64,000 bases of DNA from an uncultured Bacteroidales bacterium (GCA_947307415.1 CAMZJA010000002.1:1-64000), one strand, 5' to 3'. Counted from the first letter of the stretch, positions 18,249 to 26,964 are shown. The notes: generated from the sequence alone by a model not told the origin. Numbers and translations are program-made.

Positions 18249-18320
18249 CGACCACGGATTACTCGGATTTAACGGATTATTTCGTCCTTTTTATCCGTTT
18301 GATCCGTTAAATCTGTGGTC
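18249..18320. repeat. family B palindrome, 3' flank of the GxxExxY gene
   Basis: The arms GACCACGGATTACTCGGA and TCCGTTAAATCTGTGGTC are imperfect inverses. The palindrome ends four bases before the stop codon of the GxxExxY gene. Confidence 0.75.
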
Positions 18321-18323
18321 AAT

Positions 18324-18695
18324 TTATATAACTATCCTTTCTTTTTCCAGTTCTAAAGAACAACCAAAATTATATAGCAAGCCAAGTTTATAACCCGTTG
18401 CACGGAGATAATTGTAAACCTGTGAACGATGTGCGTCGTCAAGATCACTGACAGCTTTCAATTCAACTATTATTTTATCGTAGCAAACAAAATCTGCTTT
18501 ATATGTTTGCTTTAACACTACACCATCATAAATAATTTTTAATTCCTTTTCACGTTCATACGGTATGTTACGTTTTTTAAATTCTATTTCAAGAGCCTCT
18601 TGATATACTGCTTCTAGGAATCCATGCCCAAGTGTATTGTAAACATGGAAAGCTGCTCCATTGATTTTATAACTTTGTTCACTATATATTAACAT
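18324..18695 (-). CDS. GxxExxY family protein (PD-(D/E)XK-like)
   Basis: This is a 123-residue protein of the GxxExxY family, related by fold to PD-(D/E)XK nucleases; its biological role is not established. The name motif appears as GHGFLEAVYQEAL. The nuclease-like core is KADFVCYDKIIVELKAV, with the aspartate and the ELK signature in the expected order. SQVYNYLRATGYKLGLLYNFG is the characteristic C-terminal part. Family B repeat arms border it tightly on both sides: the stop lies four bases from one palindrome and the ATG is three bases from another. This suggests the gene travels with, or was inserted into, the repeat. It interrupts an otherwise fucose-specific gene run. Confidence 0.85.
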   Translation of the reverse strand: MLIYSEQSYKINGAAFHVYNTLGHGFLEAVYQEALEIEFKKRNIPYEREKELKIIYDGVVLKQTYKADFVCYDKIIVELKAVSDLDDAHRSQVYNYLRATGYKLGLLYNFGCSLELEKERIVI

Positions 18696-18697
18696 AT

Positions 18698-18839
18698 CTG
18701 TTAGATCCGTGTAATCCGTGGTCGTTTAAAACAAATTATATATTTCTTTTTTTTCTTTTTCGAACACGGATTGCTCAGATTTTACGGATTTTTTTATAAC
18801 GAAGAATATTATCAGTTTGATCCGTGTAATCCGTGGTCG
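18698..18839. repeat. family B half-unit plus full palindrome, 5' flank of the GxxExxY gene
   Basis: A right-arm fragment (18698-18723, TTAGATCCGTGTAATCCG then TGGTCG) is followed after an A+T-rich gap by a full unit (about 18761-18839). Its last bases touch the stop codon of the GDP-fucose synthase gene. Confidence 0.75.
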
Positions 18840-18840
18840 T

Positions 18841-19782
18841 TTATCTTTCTGCTCTAATTGGGTTGTTCAGGAAATCTTCGTAGGCCAACTTTATGCCGTC
18901 TTCGAGTTCGGTTTTGTAAGTCCAGCCGAGTTTTGTGGCTTTCGAAACATCGAGAAGCTTGCGTGGAGTGCCGTTTGGACGGGTGGTATCCCATTTAATG
19001 ATGCCTTTGTAGCCGACAACTTTTGCAACCAACTCTGTTAAAGCTTTGATTGTCAGTTCTTTGCCGGTGCCAGCGTTGACGGTTTCGTTGCCTGAGTAGT
19101 TATTCATCAAGAAGACGCATAGATTAGCTAGATCATCTACATAAAGGAATTCGCGCAAAGGTGAGCCGTCGCCCCAGCAGGTAACTTCTTGTAAACCATT
19201 GACTTTCGCCTCGTGGAAACGACGAATCAGAGCGGGCAAAACATGCGAATGCTCCGGATGATAGTTGTCGTTAGGGCCGTAGAGGTTTGTTGGCATCACT
19301 GAGATATAATCAGTGCCGTATTGGCGGTTCAAGAACTCGCAGTATTTCAAACCTGAAATCTTCGCCAAAGCGTAGGCCTCGTTGGTTTTTTCGAGCTCCG
19401 AAGTAAGCAAGCAACTTTCAGGCATCGGCTGAGGTGCCATTCTCGGATAGATGCAACTCGAACCGAGAAATTCCAGCTTTTTGCAGCCGTTTTTCCAGGC
19501 AGCATGAATCACGTTCATCTCGAGGATCATGTTGTCGTACATGAAATCGGCAAGAGCTGATTGGTTTGCCACGATTCCACCGACTTTTGCTGCTGCGAGG
19601 AACACATATTCGGGTTTTTCTTCAGCAAAGAACTTCTCGACTTGGTCTTGGCGGGTCAAATCGAGCTCTTTGTGAGTGCGCAACACCAAATTGTTATATC
19701 CTTGCCTTTGCAACTCACGCACAATAGCACTTCCTACCATTCCGCGATGACCTGCAACATATATTTTTGAATTTTTTTCCAT
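18841..19782 (-). CDS. fcl: GDP-L-fucose synthase
   Basis: This 313-residue epimerase/reductase converts GDP-4-keto-6-deoxymannose to GDP-L-fucose with NADPH. The Rossmann motif is [10 protein letters not shown] near residue 12. The catalytic tyrosine and lysine are in YALAKISG, and the cysteine and histidine used for epimerisation fit GSSCIYP and the later NYHPEHSHV. The length matches the family. It is downstream of gmd with a palindromic family C repeat between them, and the two make GDP-fucose for surface glycans. The stop codon abuts a family B repeat. Confidence 0.94.
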   Translation of the reverse strand: MEKNSKIYVAGHRGMVGSAIVRELQRQGYNNLVLRTHKELDLTRQDQVEKFFAEEKPEYVFLAAAKVGGIVANQSALADFMYDNMILEMNVIHAAWKNGCKKLEFLGSSCIYPRMAPQPMPESCLLTSELEKTNEAYALAKISGLKYCEFLNRQYGTDYISVMPTNLYGPNDNYHPEHSHVLPALIRRFHEAKVNGLQEVTCWGDGSPLREFLYVDDLANLCVFLMNNYSGNETVNAGTGKELTIKALTELVAKVVGYKGIIKWDTTRPNGTPRKLLDVSKATKLGWTYKTELEDGIKLAYEDFLNNPIRAER

Positions 19783-19812
19783 TTTATATTTTTTATTTTA
19801 ACATCGAGATAC

Positions 19813-19928
19813 TTGTCATTTCGAGCGGAACGGAGTGGAGTCGAGAAATCCTTTATAGTAATTAGCTTTCGTTAATGGAGGATTTCTCCACTTCGCTTCA
19901 CTACGTTACGCTTCGGTCGAAATGACAA
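19813..19928. repeat. family C palindromic repeat between gmd and fcl
   Basis: The left arm has TTGTCATTTCGAGCGGAACG and TCGAGAAATCC. The right arm has GGATTTCTCCACTTCG and GGTCGAAATGACAA. These are imperfect inverses about 40 bases long around a short centre. A half-unit of the same family lies inside the aminotransferase gene at 23951-23987. Confidence 0.75.
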
Positions 19929-19932
19929 GACA

Positions 19933-21015
19933 TCAATCTTCCATGTTTTCGCGGAGGTGCATTTTGCGAACCTTCTTCATGTCGTGTTTCACCATGATGC
20001 GGACAAGTTCCTCGAAGGATGTTTTGCTTGGATTCCAGCCGAGTTGGGTTTTTGCTTTCGTCGGGTCGCCTAAGAGTTGATCGACTTCTGCTGGACGGAA
20101 ATATTTCGGATCGACCTCAACCAAAACTTTGCCAGTCTTCACGTCGATTCCTTTTTCGTTCACGCCCTCGCCTTCCCAACGCAGCTCGATTCCGACCTCT
20201 TTGAATGCCTGTGTGCAGAAATCGCGGACGGTGTGATATTGGCCGGTGGCGATGACGAAATCCTCAGGTTTTGGCTGCTGAAGGATGAGCCACATGCACT
20301 CGACGTAATCCTTGGCATAGCCCCAGTCGCGCAGAGAATTCAGGTTTCCGAGATAAAGTTTATCCTGAAATCCCTGGGCAATTCGTGCCACTGCAAGAGT
20401 AATTTTACGCGTCACAAAGTTCTCGCCACGGCGCTCGGATTCATGGTTGAACAAAATGCCGTTGCAGCAGTACATGCCGTAGCTTTCACGGTAGTTTTTC
20501 ATAATCCAGAAGCCGTATTGCTTGGCGACTCCGTATGGCGAGCGCGGATAGAAAGGCGTGGTCTCCTTCTGCGGCACCTCCTGAACCATTCCGAAGAGCT
20601 CGGATGTCGAAGCCTGATAGATGCGGCATTTGTCGGTGAGACCAGCTATTCTTACTGCTTCGAGCAATCGCAATGTGCCCATAGCATCAACGTCGGCTGT
20701 GAATTCCGGCACGTCGAACGACACTTTTACGTGGCTCTGAGCCGCAAGATTGTAAATCTCATCGGGCTTTATTTCACTGATGATTCTGATGAGGCTCGAA
20801 CTATCCGTCATGTCGCCCCAATGCAGGTTTATCAAACGTTTCTGATGCATATCGCGCACCCATTCATCGAGGTAAAGGTGTTCGATGCGGCCAGTGTTAA
20901 AACTCGAGCTGCGGCGCAGAATTCCGTGCACCTCATAGCCTTTTTCTATCAAAAATTCAGCCAAAAACGAGCCGTCCTGGCCGGTGATTCCTGTTATTAA
21001 TGCCTTTTTTGCCAT
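19933..21015 (-). CDS. gmd: GDP-mannose 4,6-dehydratase
   Basis: This 360-residue SDR enzyme converts GDP-D-mannose to GDP-4-keto-6-deoxy-D-mannose, the first step to GDP-L-fucose. The cofactor motif [12 protein letters not shown] is at the N-terminus, and [15 protein letters not shown] follows as in other Gmd proteins. The catalytic Tyr and Lys are in SPYGVAKQY, and the [15 protein letters not shown] segment is characteristic. It is the first gene of the fucose block, with a -7 element 22 bases upstream. Confidence 0.95.
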   Translation of the reverse strand: MAKKALITGITGQDGSFLAEFLIEKGYEVHGILRRSSSFNTGRIEHLYLDEWVRDMHQKRLINLHWGDMTDSSSLIRIISEIKPDEIYNLAAQSHVKVSFDVPEFTADVDAMGTLRLLEAVRIAGLTDKCRIYQASTSELFGMVQEVPQKETTPFYPRSPYGVAKQYGFWIMKNYRESYGMYCCNGILFNHESERRGENFVTRKITLAVARIAQGFQDKLYLGNLNSLRDWGYAKDYVECMWLILQQPKPEDFVIATGQYHTVRDFCTQAFKEVGIELRWEGEGVNEKGIDVKTGKVLVEVDPKYFRPAEVDQLLGDPTKAKTQLGWNPSKTSFEELVRIMVKHDMKKVRKMHLRENMED

Positions 21016-21037
21016 AGCTTATTTCAAGTATAATTTG

Positions 21038-21045
21038 CAAAGATA
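21038..21045 (-). promoter_or_regulatory. Bacteroidota -7 promoter element for gmd
   Basis: The minus strand reads TATCTTTG (TAnnTTTG), 23 bases before the gmd start codon. It may drive the whole fucose block. Confidence 0.6.
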
Positions 21046-21079
21046 CAAAATTTCAATGAAATTGAAAAATTATTTTTTG

Positions 21080-21087
21080 TAACTTTG
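21080..21087 (+). promoter_or_regulatory. plus-strand -7-like element facing hipA
   Basis: TAACTTTG matches TAnnTTTG and points into the 3' end of hipA. It is followed at 21110-21184 by an ATG-started frame of only 24 codons. It could be the surviving head of a truncated gene or a source of hipA antisense RNA. Confidence 0.35.
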
Positions 21088-21109
21088 CGCTTTAAAAACG
21101 AAGAACCTT

Positions 21110-21184
21110 ATGTGTAAACCTGAAAATTTTTCTGACGAAGCATCTATTATCAATGCAATTTTATCAGCATATTTGAAAAGATAG
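21110..21184 (+). other. 24-codon frame behind a plus-strand promoter, possible gene remnant
   Basis: The frame begins MCKPENFSDEASI and ends with a TAG, overlapping the convergent hipA end by 35 bases. It is too short to assign. It is listed because a good promoter-like element lies 22 bases upstream, so it may be the 5' end of a gene cut off when hipBA arrived. Confidence 0.2.
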
Positions 21185-22433
21185 CATCGATTATTTCCTG
21201 TTTTACACCGCAATCTTTAGCTATTTCAGGCCAATGTGAAACGGTTTCACATATTTCATCGATAATACTAGCAGCTTCCTTAATGTTATTTTGATGGGCA
21301 AAAGTAAGTAAGTCATCGCGAGTAATCTCATCAAACTTCCCGTTTATCGACATCTGATGCGTGGCTGTCCATCGTCCGTTGGGGTTGTAGGCGTATCCCA
21401 TGTCGTAGGCCGGCGAAAGTTTCCATTTTCCACGCTCATCCATGAGGAACGAGATGTTTTTCGTGTGGTCATCCTGGTTGCGAACAACAACGTTGAACAC
21501 CATTCTGCGAAACATTTCCTGAGCTTCGGAATATGATAGCCTCAAGGCTCTCATCACATTAAACGCCTGCTCGTATGAATAGGCGCGATGCAAACGATAG
21601 TCGAAATGGGCGATGCCGCAAAGCGTTTGCATGTGAATCTTTTTGCCGTTTTCGCGATCGAAACGCTTTGTGAGGAAATGAGCCCGACCGTTTTCCTCTA
21701 TCAGCGAACATTCAGTCATTTCAATGCCGCAAGCCTTTGCCAACTTATAAAAAGAATACTCCAAACGACCGTGATTGCCTGTTTCTTTAAAACCAGCCGT
21801 TGCCGAAACACCATCCAACTTGATAAGATAATAGTCAAATCCTTCAGGCGCTTCCACTTGTCCTGAACGCACCTCACCTGTCACTTTATTATATGCAATA
21901 ATAGCCTTTGCACGTTGTCCTCCAGCAGATGTTCCAAGTCTTAAAATTTCAGCTATTGCCGTTTTTTTGTCATCGTTGAGATTAACTCCAAATGATGATT
22001 TTTGCGACAAGGCTTCACTTGCGACATTCACCAAAGAATCGATTTCGAATTTGGCATTTTTGTCGTATGCGATGTCCATTGCCGGCTCAAATTCCAAGGC
22101 CCCCATGCATCGTTTGCCCAAAAAACACAGCGTTTCAATAGGGTTACTGCTCGTGCGGCCTGTCAAAGCCAGCCATTTGTCGAACAATGCGCGACCGTAT
22201 GTATCAGGTAATGAATCTGCCAACATACCAGGCAAACCTTTGAAAGTTTCTTTGTCCAAATCGCCAAATGAATAAACGCGTCCCTCGCGCACGGGCATCA
22301 TCAAAGGTGACGGCTCCAAACCACGTCCAACGAAGCTAGTGTCGTATTCAAATCTGACCACCTCGTATCGATCATCCCATCGGAAAGTGCCGACAGACAT
22401 CCCAAACATGTTGACTTTTGCAACATCTACCAT
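21150..22433 (-). CDS. hipA: HipA-family serine/threonine kinase toxin
   Basis: This 427-residue protein has the HipA arrangement. An N-terminal HipA_N subdomain (residues about 1-110, FGDLDKETFKGLPGMLADSLPD) is followed by a kinase core, with the catalytic loop NQDDHTKNISFL and the metal aspartate in SPAYDMGYA. In studied relatives HipA phosphorylates a tRNA synthetase or other targets and causes growth arrest. The start overlaps the hipB stop by 7 bases, showing translational coupling with the antitoxin upstream. No truncation is seen. Confidence 0.9.
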   Translation of the reverse strand: MVDVAKVNMFGMSVGTFRWDDRYEVVRFEYDTSFVGRGLEPSPLMMPVREGRVYSFGDLDKETFKGLPGMLADSLPDTYGRALFDKWLALTGRTSSNPIETLCFLGKRCMGALEFEPAMDIAYDKNAKFEIDSLVNVASEALSQKSSFGVNLNDDKKTAIAEILRLGTSAGGQRAKAIIAYNKVTGEVRSGQVEAPEGFDYYLIKLDGVSATAGFKETGNHGRLEYSFYKLAKACGIEMTECSLIEENGRAHFLTKRFDRENGKKIHMQTLCGIAHFDYRLHRAYSYEQAFNVMRALRLSYSEAQEMFRRMVFNVVVRNQDDHTKNISFLMDERGKWKLSPAYDMGYAYNPNGRWTATHQMSINGKFDEITRDDLLTFAHQNNIKEAASIIDEICETVSHWPEIAKDCGVKQEIIDAIFSNMLIKLH

Positions 22434-22774
22434 TCCGAATCCTCCTTTTCAACTTTATCAATCTTACCCACAGCTCTTTGTCTTGTTTTCGCTTTTGCAG
22501 AATGAACCAGATTATAGTATTCGTTGGGGCTCAACTGCTCTTCCTCTACCAGTGGCTGCAGCACGTCAAGCTTCCCTAAAATCCGCAACACCCTCAGCAG
22601 CGAATCGAATGAGCCGATTTCGCCATTCTCAATCTTTTTAATGGATGACAGCGAAACGTCGGCAGCTTCCGCGAGACTTTGTTGGGTAATGTTCTGCTTC
22701 AGTCTTGCCTGTTTCAGCTTGCCTCCTATTTTTTGACAGATTGCAGCATCCGCCAACATGTAAATATTCTCCAT
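22427..22774 (-). CDS. hipB: HipB-type antitoxin, XRE-family regulator
   Basis: This 115-residue protein has an N-terminal XRE helix-turn-helix (residues about 12-70; ARLKQNITQQSLAEAADVS and SIKKIENGEIGSFDSLLRVL). The C-terminal tail is longer and more basic than usual (KAKTRQRAVGKIDKVEKED). It is expected to neutralise the adjacent HipA kinase and to repress the shared promoter. Repeated AGTTTAAA sequences around the -7 element are candidate operators. Confidence 0.87.
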   Translation of the reverse strand: MENIYMLADAAICQKIGGKLKQARLKQNITQQSLAEAADVSLSSIKKIENGEIGSFDSLLRVLRILGKLDVLQPLVEEEQLSPNEYYNLVHSAKAKTRQRAVGKIDKVEKEDSEW

Positions 22775-22779
22775 AATAG

Positions 22780-22830
22780 TTTAAATATAAACTTTAACGC
22801 TGCAAATATACGAATAAAAGTTTAAATTGC
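22780..22830 (-). promoter_or_regulatory. hipBA promoter with candidate operators
   Basis: The minus strand reads TATATTTG at 22803-22810 (TAnnTTTG). AGTTTAAA occurs on both sides: once as part of the near-palindrome GTTTAAATATAAAC between the promoter and hipB, and once upstream. Symmetric sites around a promoter are what an autorepressing XRE antitoxin would use. Confidence 0.5.
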
Positions 22831-22870
22831 AGCTATTTTTAAAAAAATATATAAATTTTGAATTATAGAA

Positions 22871-22909
22871 AACAAAAAAGGCCAGATTCCTTCTGAAACC
22901 TGACCTTTT
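22871..22909 (-). terminator. intrinsic terminator downstream of the sugar aminotransferase gene
   Basis: On the minus strand a 15-base-pair stem (AAAAGGTCAGGTTTC pairing with GGAATCTGGCCTTTT, loop AGAA) is followed by TTTTTTGTTTT. It lies about 45 bases after the aminotransferase stop and upstream of hipBA, so it insulates hipBA. Confidence 0.75.
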
Positions 22910-22953
22910 ATCTATGTAAATCTCAATAACCTATAAACTATAACCAATAACCA

Positions 22954-24132
22954 TTAAAAAATACTCGCCTCCTTTATCTTCTGCACGATATATTTCACGT
23001 CGTCGTCGGTCACCCACGGGCCGCTTGGCAAGCAGATGCCGTGTCGGAAGAGATACTCTGAAAAGCCATTGGTAAAAGCCGGAGCGTGTTTATAAACTGG
23101 CTGAAGGTGCATTGGTTTCCATAGTGGACGCGCTTCGATGCCGGCTTTGTCAAGTTTCAGGCAGAAAGCTTCGGTGTCAATTTCTTGTTTGAAAAGGATT
23201 GTGGTGAGCCAAAAGTTGGAGTCAAAATCAGCGTTAGGATTATCTTGAACAAAAATATTCGTGTTATTCGTGAGATTAGTGTTCAAAAATAATTCTCGAT
23301 ATAGTTCGTGGACGTGTTGATGATGTTTGATGTGATCTTCCAAAACCGTCATCTGGCCACGACCGATGCCGGCGCAGATATTTGACATTCGATAGTTGTA
23401 GCCAATCATCTCGTGTTCATAATGCAAAAATGGTTCTTTTGCCTGTGTTGCAAGGAAAATGGCACGCTTCTTGGTTTCCTCGTCTTTGCAGATGATAGCT
23501 CCACCACCTGAAGTGGTTATCATCTTATTTCCGTTAAACGAAAGTGTAGCGATATCGCCGAAAGTACCGCATGGTTTGCCTTTATAAAATGAACCGAGAG
23601 CGTTGGCAGCATCTTCGATGACTGGTATGTCGTATTTTTTGCTTATGGCAGTTATCTCGTCCCATTTGGCGGGCATTCCGTAAAGATCGACAACTATTAT
23701 CGCTTTTGGTTTTTTGCCAGTTTTGGCTATCCTGTTGTTTATCGCTTCTTCGAGAAGCTCCGGCGACATGTTCCAAGTCTCTTTTTCGCTATCGATAAAT
23801 ATCGGCGTTGCTCCGCAATATACAACTGGGTTTGAGCTTGCGCAGAAAGAAAATGATTGGCACAAAACCTCATCGTCTTTGCCAACGCCTAAAAGAAGCA
23901 ATGCCAAATGGATTGCCGCGGTGCAAGATGAAACTGCTGCGACATAGACAGGAGATTTCTCCACTCCCTGCGGTCGGTCGAAATGACGGGCTAGTTCATC
24001 CTCAAAGGCATCTACGTTGGGGCCGAGCGGTGCTACCCAGTTGGAGCTAAATGCTTCCTGGATGTAGCGTTGCTCAGCGCCAGTTGGCGACATTTTAGCG
24101 AGACAGAGGTGGATGCGGTGATTAATTCCCAT
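22954..24132 (-). CDS. DegT/DnrJ/EryC1/StrS-family sugar aminotransferase
   Basis: This 392-residue PLP enzyme is predicted to aminate a 4-keto or 3-keto nucleotide sugar for surface glycan synthesis. The family features are SSNWVAPLGPNVDAFE near the start, the conserved VSSCTAAIHLALL, the DLYGMPAKWDEI helix, IEDAANALGS with the PLP aspartate, and SFNGNKMITTSGGG with the Schiff-base lysine. Two in-frame repeat fragments enlarge surface loops: family C at residues about 49-61 (DRPQGVEKSP) and family A at about 282-292 (NLTNNTNIF). A promoter lies 17 bases upstream and a terminator downstream, so it is a single-gene unit. The exact sugar is unknown. Confidence 0.88.
   Translation of the reverse strand: MGINHRIHLCLAKMSPTGAEQRYIQEAFSSNWVAPLGPNVDAFEDELARHFDRPQGVEKSPVYVAAVSSCTAAIHLALLLLGVGKDDEVLCQSFSFCASSNPVVYCGATPIFIDSEKETWNMSPELLEEAINNRIAKTGKKPKAIIVVDLYGMPAKWDEITAISKKYDIPVIEDAANALGSFYKGKPCGTFGDIATLSFNGNKMITTSGGGAIICKDEETKKRAIFLATQAKEPFLHYEHEMIGYNYRMSNICAGIGRGQMTVLEDHIKHHQHVHELYRELFLNTNLTNNTNIFVQDNPNADFDSNFWLTTILFKQEIDTEAFCLKLDKAGIEARPLWKPMHLQPVYKHAPAFTNGFSEYLFRHGICLPSGPWVTDDDVKYIVQKIKEASIF
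23257..23286. repeat. family A repeat fragment inside the aminotransferase gene
   Basis: ATTCGTGTTATTCGTGAG plus TGTTCAA matches the right arm of the family A palindrome at 16947-17056. The enzyme frame stays open. Confidence 0.6.
23951..23987. repeat. family C repeat fragment inside the aminotransferase gene
   Basis: GGAGATTTCTCCACTCC followed by GGTCGAAATGAC matches the right arm of the family C palindrome at 19813-19928. It encodes about 12 residues between two conserved blocks of the enzyme. Confidence 0.7.
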
Positions 24133-24149
24133 ATCTTAAGTGTAAAATG

Positions 24150-24157
24150 CAAAAATA
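24150..24157 (-). promoter_or_regulatory. Bacteroidota -7 promoter element for the sugar aminotransferase
   Basis: The minus strand reads TATTTTTG (TAnnTTTG), 17 bases before the ATG. Confidence 0.55.
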
Positions 24158-24184
24158 CTAAATTTATTTTATATTACACAAACA

Positions 24185-24931
24185 TTAAAACGCATTCAAC
24201 GACAAGTCAATCTTCATCTTCCTGTTGCTATGCGACTTGGCGGCGGAGATCATTGCCTCTTGGGTGGTGTATTGCTGGTATAAAGTGCAGCGGGTGACGA
24301 TGCCTTGCGATGAACAGCGCTTGCCTTTGACGAGCACCAAAGCCCAGCCTTTGTTAGTGTTTGCAAAGTCATCTCCCACCAACGCCAGGCCATTGTCCGT
24401 CTCGGTTAGTTCATCTTTCTCAACTATTCTGACTTCAAAATAAACTTTCGGGCAATCGCACTCAATTTTTTGCTCGGCGGTGTAGAGATGTAGCTCCATG
24501 CCTTGGCGGATGTCGCTCTTTTTAAGATTAGTGATCAAGGCGGCGACGCCATCAACCTCGCCGAGATACTGCTTCACAGAGAGCATAGTGCCCTCGCTAA
24601 CTGGGATATCGGGCATAAGCAATGAAGCATTGTCCGACGCTTCGCGATCGTTTACAAAAACCGCCGGCAACCTGTTGGCGAGCGCCACAAATCCGCTATA
24701 AGCCGACTGATGCTCGGTAAACATAGGGTTGCACCACGAAAGCGTGTGCCACAACGCTATGGAATGCCTCATCCGCTGGCGTTGTTCAAATTGTTTCAGT
24801 GTGCAGTGATTCGGCTTTGTTTTGTTGTGCGCCGAACGTCCAATCGTCTGCCCCTGTTTCAAATAATAGGTCATCCCCGATTGCGGATATCTGGCAATCG
24901 TAAACATTCCTCTGGCTTTTCTTTTTTTCAT
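24185..24931 (-). CDS. hypothetical protein, possibly DUF6266-like
   Basis: I do not recognise this 248-residue protein with certainty. It lacks a signal peptide and membrane spans. A Thr/Gln/Arg-rich helical stretch (TLKQFEQRQRMRHSIALWHTL, residues about 43-63) and the overall layout recall DUF6266-type Bacteroidota proteins of unknown role. The second half has two or three predicted beta-rich segments around LHLYTAEQKIECDCPKVYFEV and an NKGWALVLVKG strand. It stands alone with its own 5' spacer, at the edge of the accessory island. The 5' side (24932-25130) holds nothing recognisable. Confidence 0.5.
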   Translation of the reverse strand: MKKRKARGMFTIARYPQSGMTYYLKQGQTIGRSAHNKTKPNHCTLKQFEQRQRMRHSIALWHTLSWCNPMFTEHQSAYSGFVALANRLPAVFVNDREASDNASLLMPDIPVSEGTMLSVKQYLGEVDGVAALITNLKKSDIRQGMELHLYTAEQKIECDCPKVYFEVRIVEKDELTETDNGLALVGDDFANTNKGWALVLVKGKRCSSQGIVTRCTLYQQYTTQEAMISAAKSHSNRKMKIDLSLNAF

Positions 24932-25130
24932 AATGTCTTTATTGTTTCAATATATTACCCTTTTTTGATATTTAATTGTTTTTTGTTTGTTGTTCGATTG
25001 TTATTCGATTTAAAAACGAAGAACAAGCGAAGAAGAATTGAGGAATAATAGTATAACATTAAAGGGAAATATGATGCTATTTTCTGTATTGCTTGCCTTA
25101 CGAAGAAAATCTGCCGCTTTAATAATCATT

Positions 25131-25733
25131 CTATTCATCTAACTGTGGAGAACTAAATTTTACAACTGCTGGCGTCAAAACCCAAGCCTGATTAGCAGCT
25201 TTCAACAATGCGCCAGTTTCCTCTTTGATTGTTATCATATCTTCCTGTACAAAGTATGATGCGTCAAACGGATCAAGCGGTTCTACACCTGGTGTTGAAA
25301 TAACCAGATATTTCTTGGAATACTGCGATTCATCTATTTCTTGTTTCTCTTTCAGAATGTAATTGCACGTAGCCTTCAATTGTCCAATACCTTCCAGCAT
25401 TCTGGCATAGACATTTTGCGGCTTACAATATTTCAATTCTAGAAACATAAGCCATCCTTTACTATTGTCATGTCGGTCGGTGTGTATGATGCATTCACAG
25501 TTACTCACCTTGGTTTTATCTTCACGAGTATATACAGGCTGATTTTTCTCATTGTTCACTACCTTAACCTGAACTTTATTTGGATTATTCAGTATGAACG
25601 ATGGAATTATGCCATTTTTTTCTTTTCCTATCGTAACTCCAGAAAAGTCTGTCGATTGCGAACCATGGGTGTTGTTATATTCAGTGAAATCGGCAATGAA
25701 TACGTCTTTGTCAAATGTCTCACTAATCATCAT
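25131..25733 (-). CDS. unknown partner of the AAA ATPase, nuclease-like signature
   Basis: This 200-residue protein is not firmly recognised. Residues about 75-102 read CECIIHTDRHDNSKGW then MFLELKYCK. An acidic residue followed by a beta-strand with ExK is the pattern of PD-(D/E)XK nucleases, so a DNA- or RNA-cleaving role is possible (inference). MISETFDKDVFIADF is chosen as the start because the ATG at 25733 overlaps the ATPase stop by 11 bases, which indicates translational coupling; an upstream GTG at 25757 is the alternative. Two-gene ATPase/nuclease pairs are common in phage defence. Confidence 0.5.
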   Translation of the reverse strand: MMISETFDKDVFIADFTEYNNTHGSQSTDFSGVTIGKEKNGIIPSFILNNPNKVQVKVVNNEKNQPVYTREDKTKVSNCECIIHTDRHDNSKGWLMFLELKYCKPQNVYARMLEGIGQLKATCNYILKEKQEIDESQYSKKYLVISTPGVEPLDPFDASYFVQEDMITIKEETGALLKAANQAWVLTPAVVKFSSPQLDE

Positions 25734-26964
25734 ATTCCAACAGCTTATTAAAATCACCCATCACCTGATGCATCACATCGTTAAAGTAGTTCTTTCTTAT
25801 CAAACCGCGCTCATCCTGTATTGTTTTATGTGCTTCTCCCTTGGCATTACGTAGATAACCGTCTTTTAATGACCAGACAGAAACATCGTGAGGATTCAAT
25901 GCATAAGGCAAACACTCTATCTCATCAGCCACTTCTTTATCAACTTTATCTTTAACCAAATAAGCAAGCATACAATTATTAAGCGCATACAGTAAATATG
26001 GGCTATGAGTTGTCATTACAAGCCGATGATTACGACCATGGTTGATTTCCGATATCAAATCATACAACAAATCCATTTGTGTCTTCGGGAACAAGTTTTG
26101 CTCAGGTTCTTCGATGATGAATTGTGTATGCGAATATATCTTGCCTTGTATAAAACCCCTAAGGCGTTCAATAACTTGAGATTCGGACTCAGATGTGCTA
26201 CCCGACACATGTGCCAGAATATTTCTCACCCTCTGCACCTCTTCCGGCGAGAACGGTTGATTCTCTTCATAAATACCAGACGACAACCAACGCACCATCA
26301 ACGCCAACGGAACAATCGACTGAAAACCGCTTGCAGCATCGGTCAATGCTATTGGCGTTTTGTCTTCTAACAACAATTCGTCCCTATTTCTGCCGGAATT
26401 AAAATAATACATAAATCCCAAGTTTACAACATTGAATGGTTTGTCTTCAGGATAATGACGCTTTGCTTCAAACCAATCATTGATAAACGACTGGAGAACA
26501 TCGTCTTTTTCGGCATACTTGCTCAGGTTTGGAACTGCCGAAACAAAGTTTCTTTCAGCTGGAATGTATATAACCTTAGGGTTTTCTGTTTTATCTGTCG
26601 TATAGAAAACATATTCATCATTGTTCAGATGCTCGGTCTGTCCATCCAGATATCTTTTTGCTATCGGCAAAGTTTCGGATTTCCAATTATATACTATAGC
26701 AATATTCTGACCCTCATAAAGTATCTGTGTTTTTTCGTTGAAAAAACCTCTCATGTGGTAAAACTTCTCAAGTTGAATGCGAAGTCCGTCAGCAACCGCT
26801 GCTTCAGTACCCTCGTTTACCTTTTCAAGCCAATTGCAAAAACTAATTATTTTGGCAATAGTACTCTTACCACTTCCCTGTGGGCCTATAAAAACGTTAA
26901 CCTTATTCAACTTTATGTCAACACTTTTAATTGGACCGAGATTCCTTATGATTAAATGTTTCAT
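25723..26964 (-). CDS. SMC/ABC-like AAA ATPase, defence-type
   Basis: This 413-residue ATPase of the single-chain ABC/SMC-related AAA class is also seen in OLD, Septu PtuA and abortive-infection proteins. The Walker A motif GPQGSGKST is at residues about 25-33, the ABC-signature-like DAASGFQS at about 208-215, Walker B FIIEEPEQNLFP at about 281-292 and the switch histidine in MTTHSPYLL at about 313. No coiled coil separates the halves, so it is the short form. ATG 26964 is chosen because a -7 element lies at 26980-26987. It is followed, with overlap, by the nuclease-like partner. Confidence 0.8.
   Translation of the reverse strand: MKHLIIRNLGPIKSVDIKLNKVNVFIGPQGSGKSTIAKIISFCNWLEKVNEGTEAAVADGLRIQLEKFYHMRGFFNEKTQILYEGQNIAIVYNWKSETLPIAKRYLDGQTEHLNNDEYVFYTTDKTENPKVIYIPAERNFVSAVPNLSKYAEKDDVLQSFINDWFEAKRHYPEDKPFNVVNLGFMYYFNSGRNRDELLLEDKTPIALTDAASGFQSIVPLALMVRWLSSGIYEENQPFSPEEVQRVRNILAHVSGSTSESESQVIERLRGFIQGKIYSHTQFIIEEPEQNLFPKTQMDLLYDLISEINHGRNHRLVMTTHSPYLLYALNNCMLAYLVKDKVDKEVADEIECLPYALNPHDVSVWSLKDGYLRNAKGEAHKTIQDERGLIRKNYFNDVMHQVMGDFNKLLEYDD

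Noticed and set aside
15435-18839. CRISPR-like array from repeated blocks
   Set aside because: The repeats are palindromic, differ in length, have no regular unique spacers and lie between or inside genes; no cas genes are present.
20077-21000. 307-codon plus-strand open frame
   Set aside because: It is antisense to gmd, which is unmistakable; no domain features in the antisense translation.
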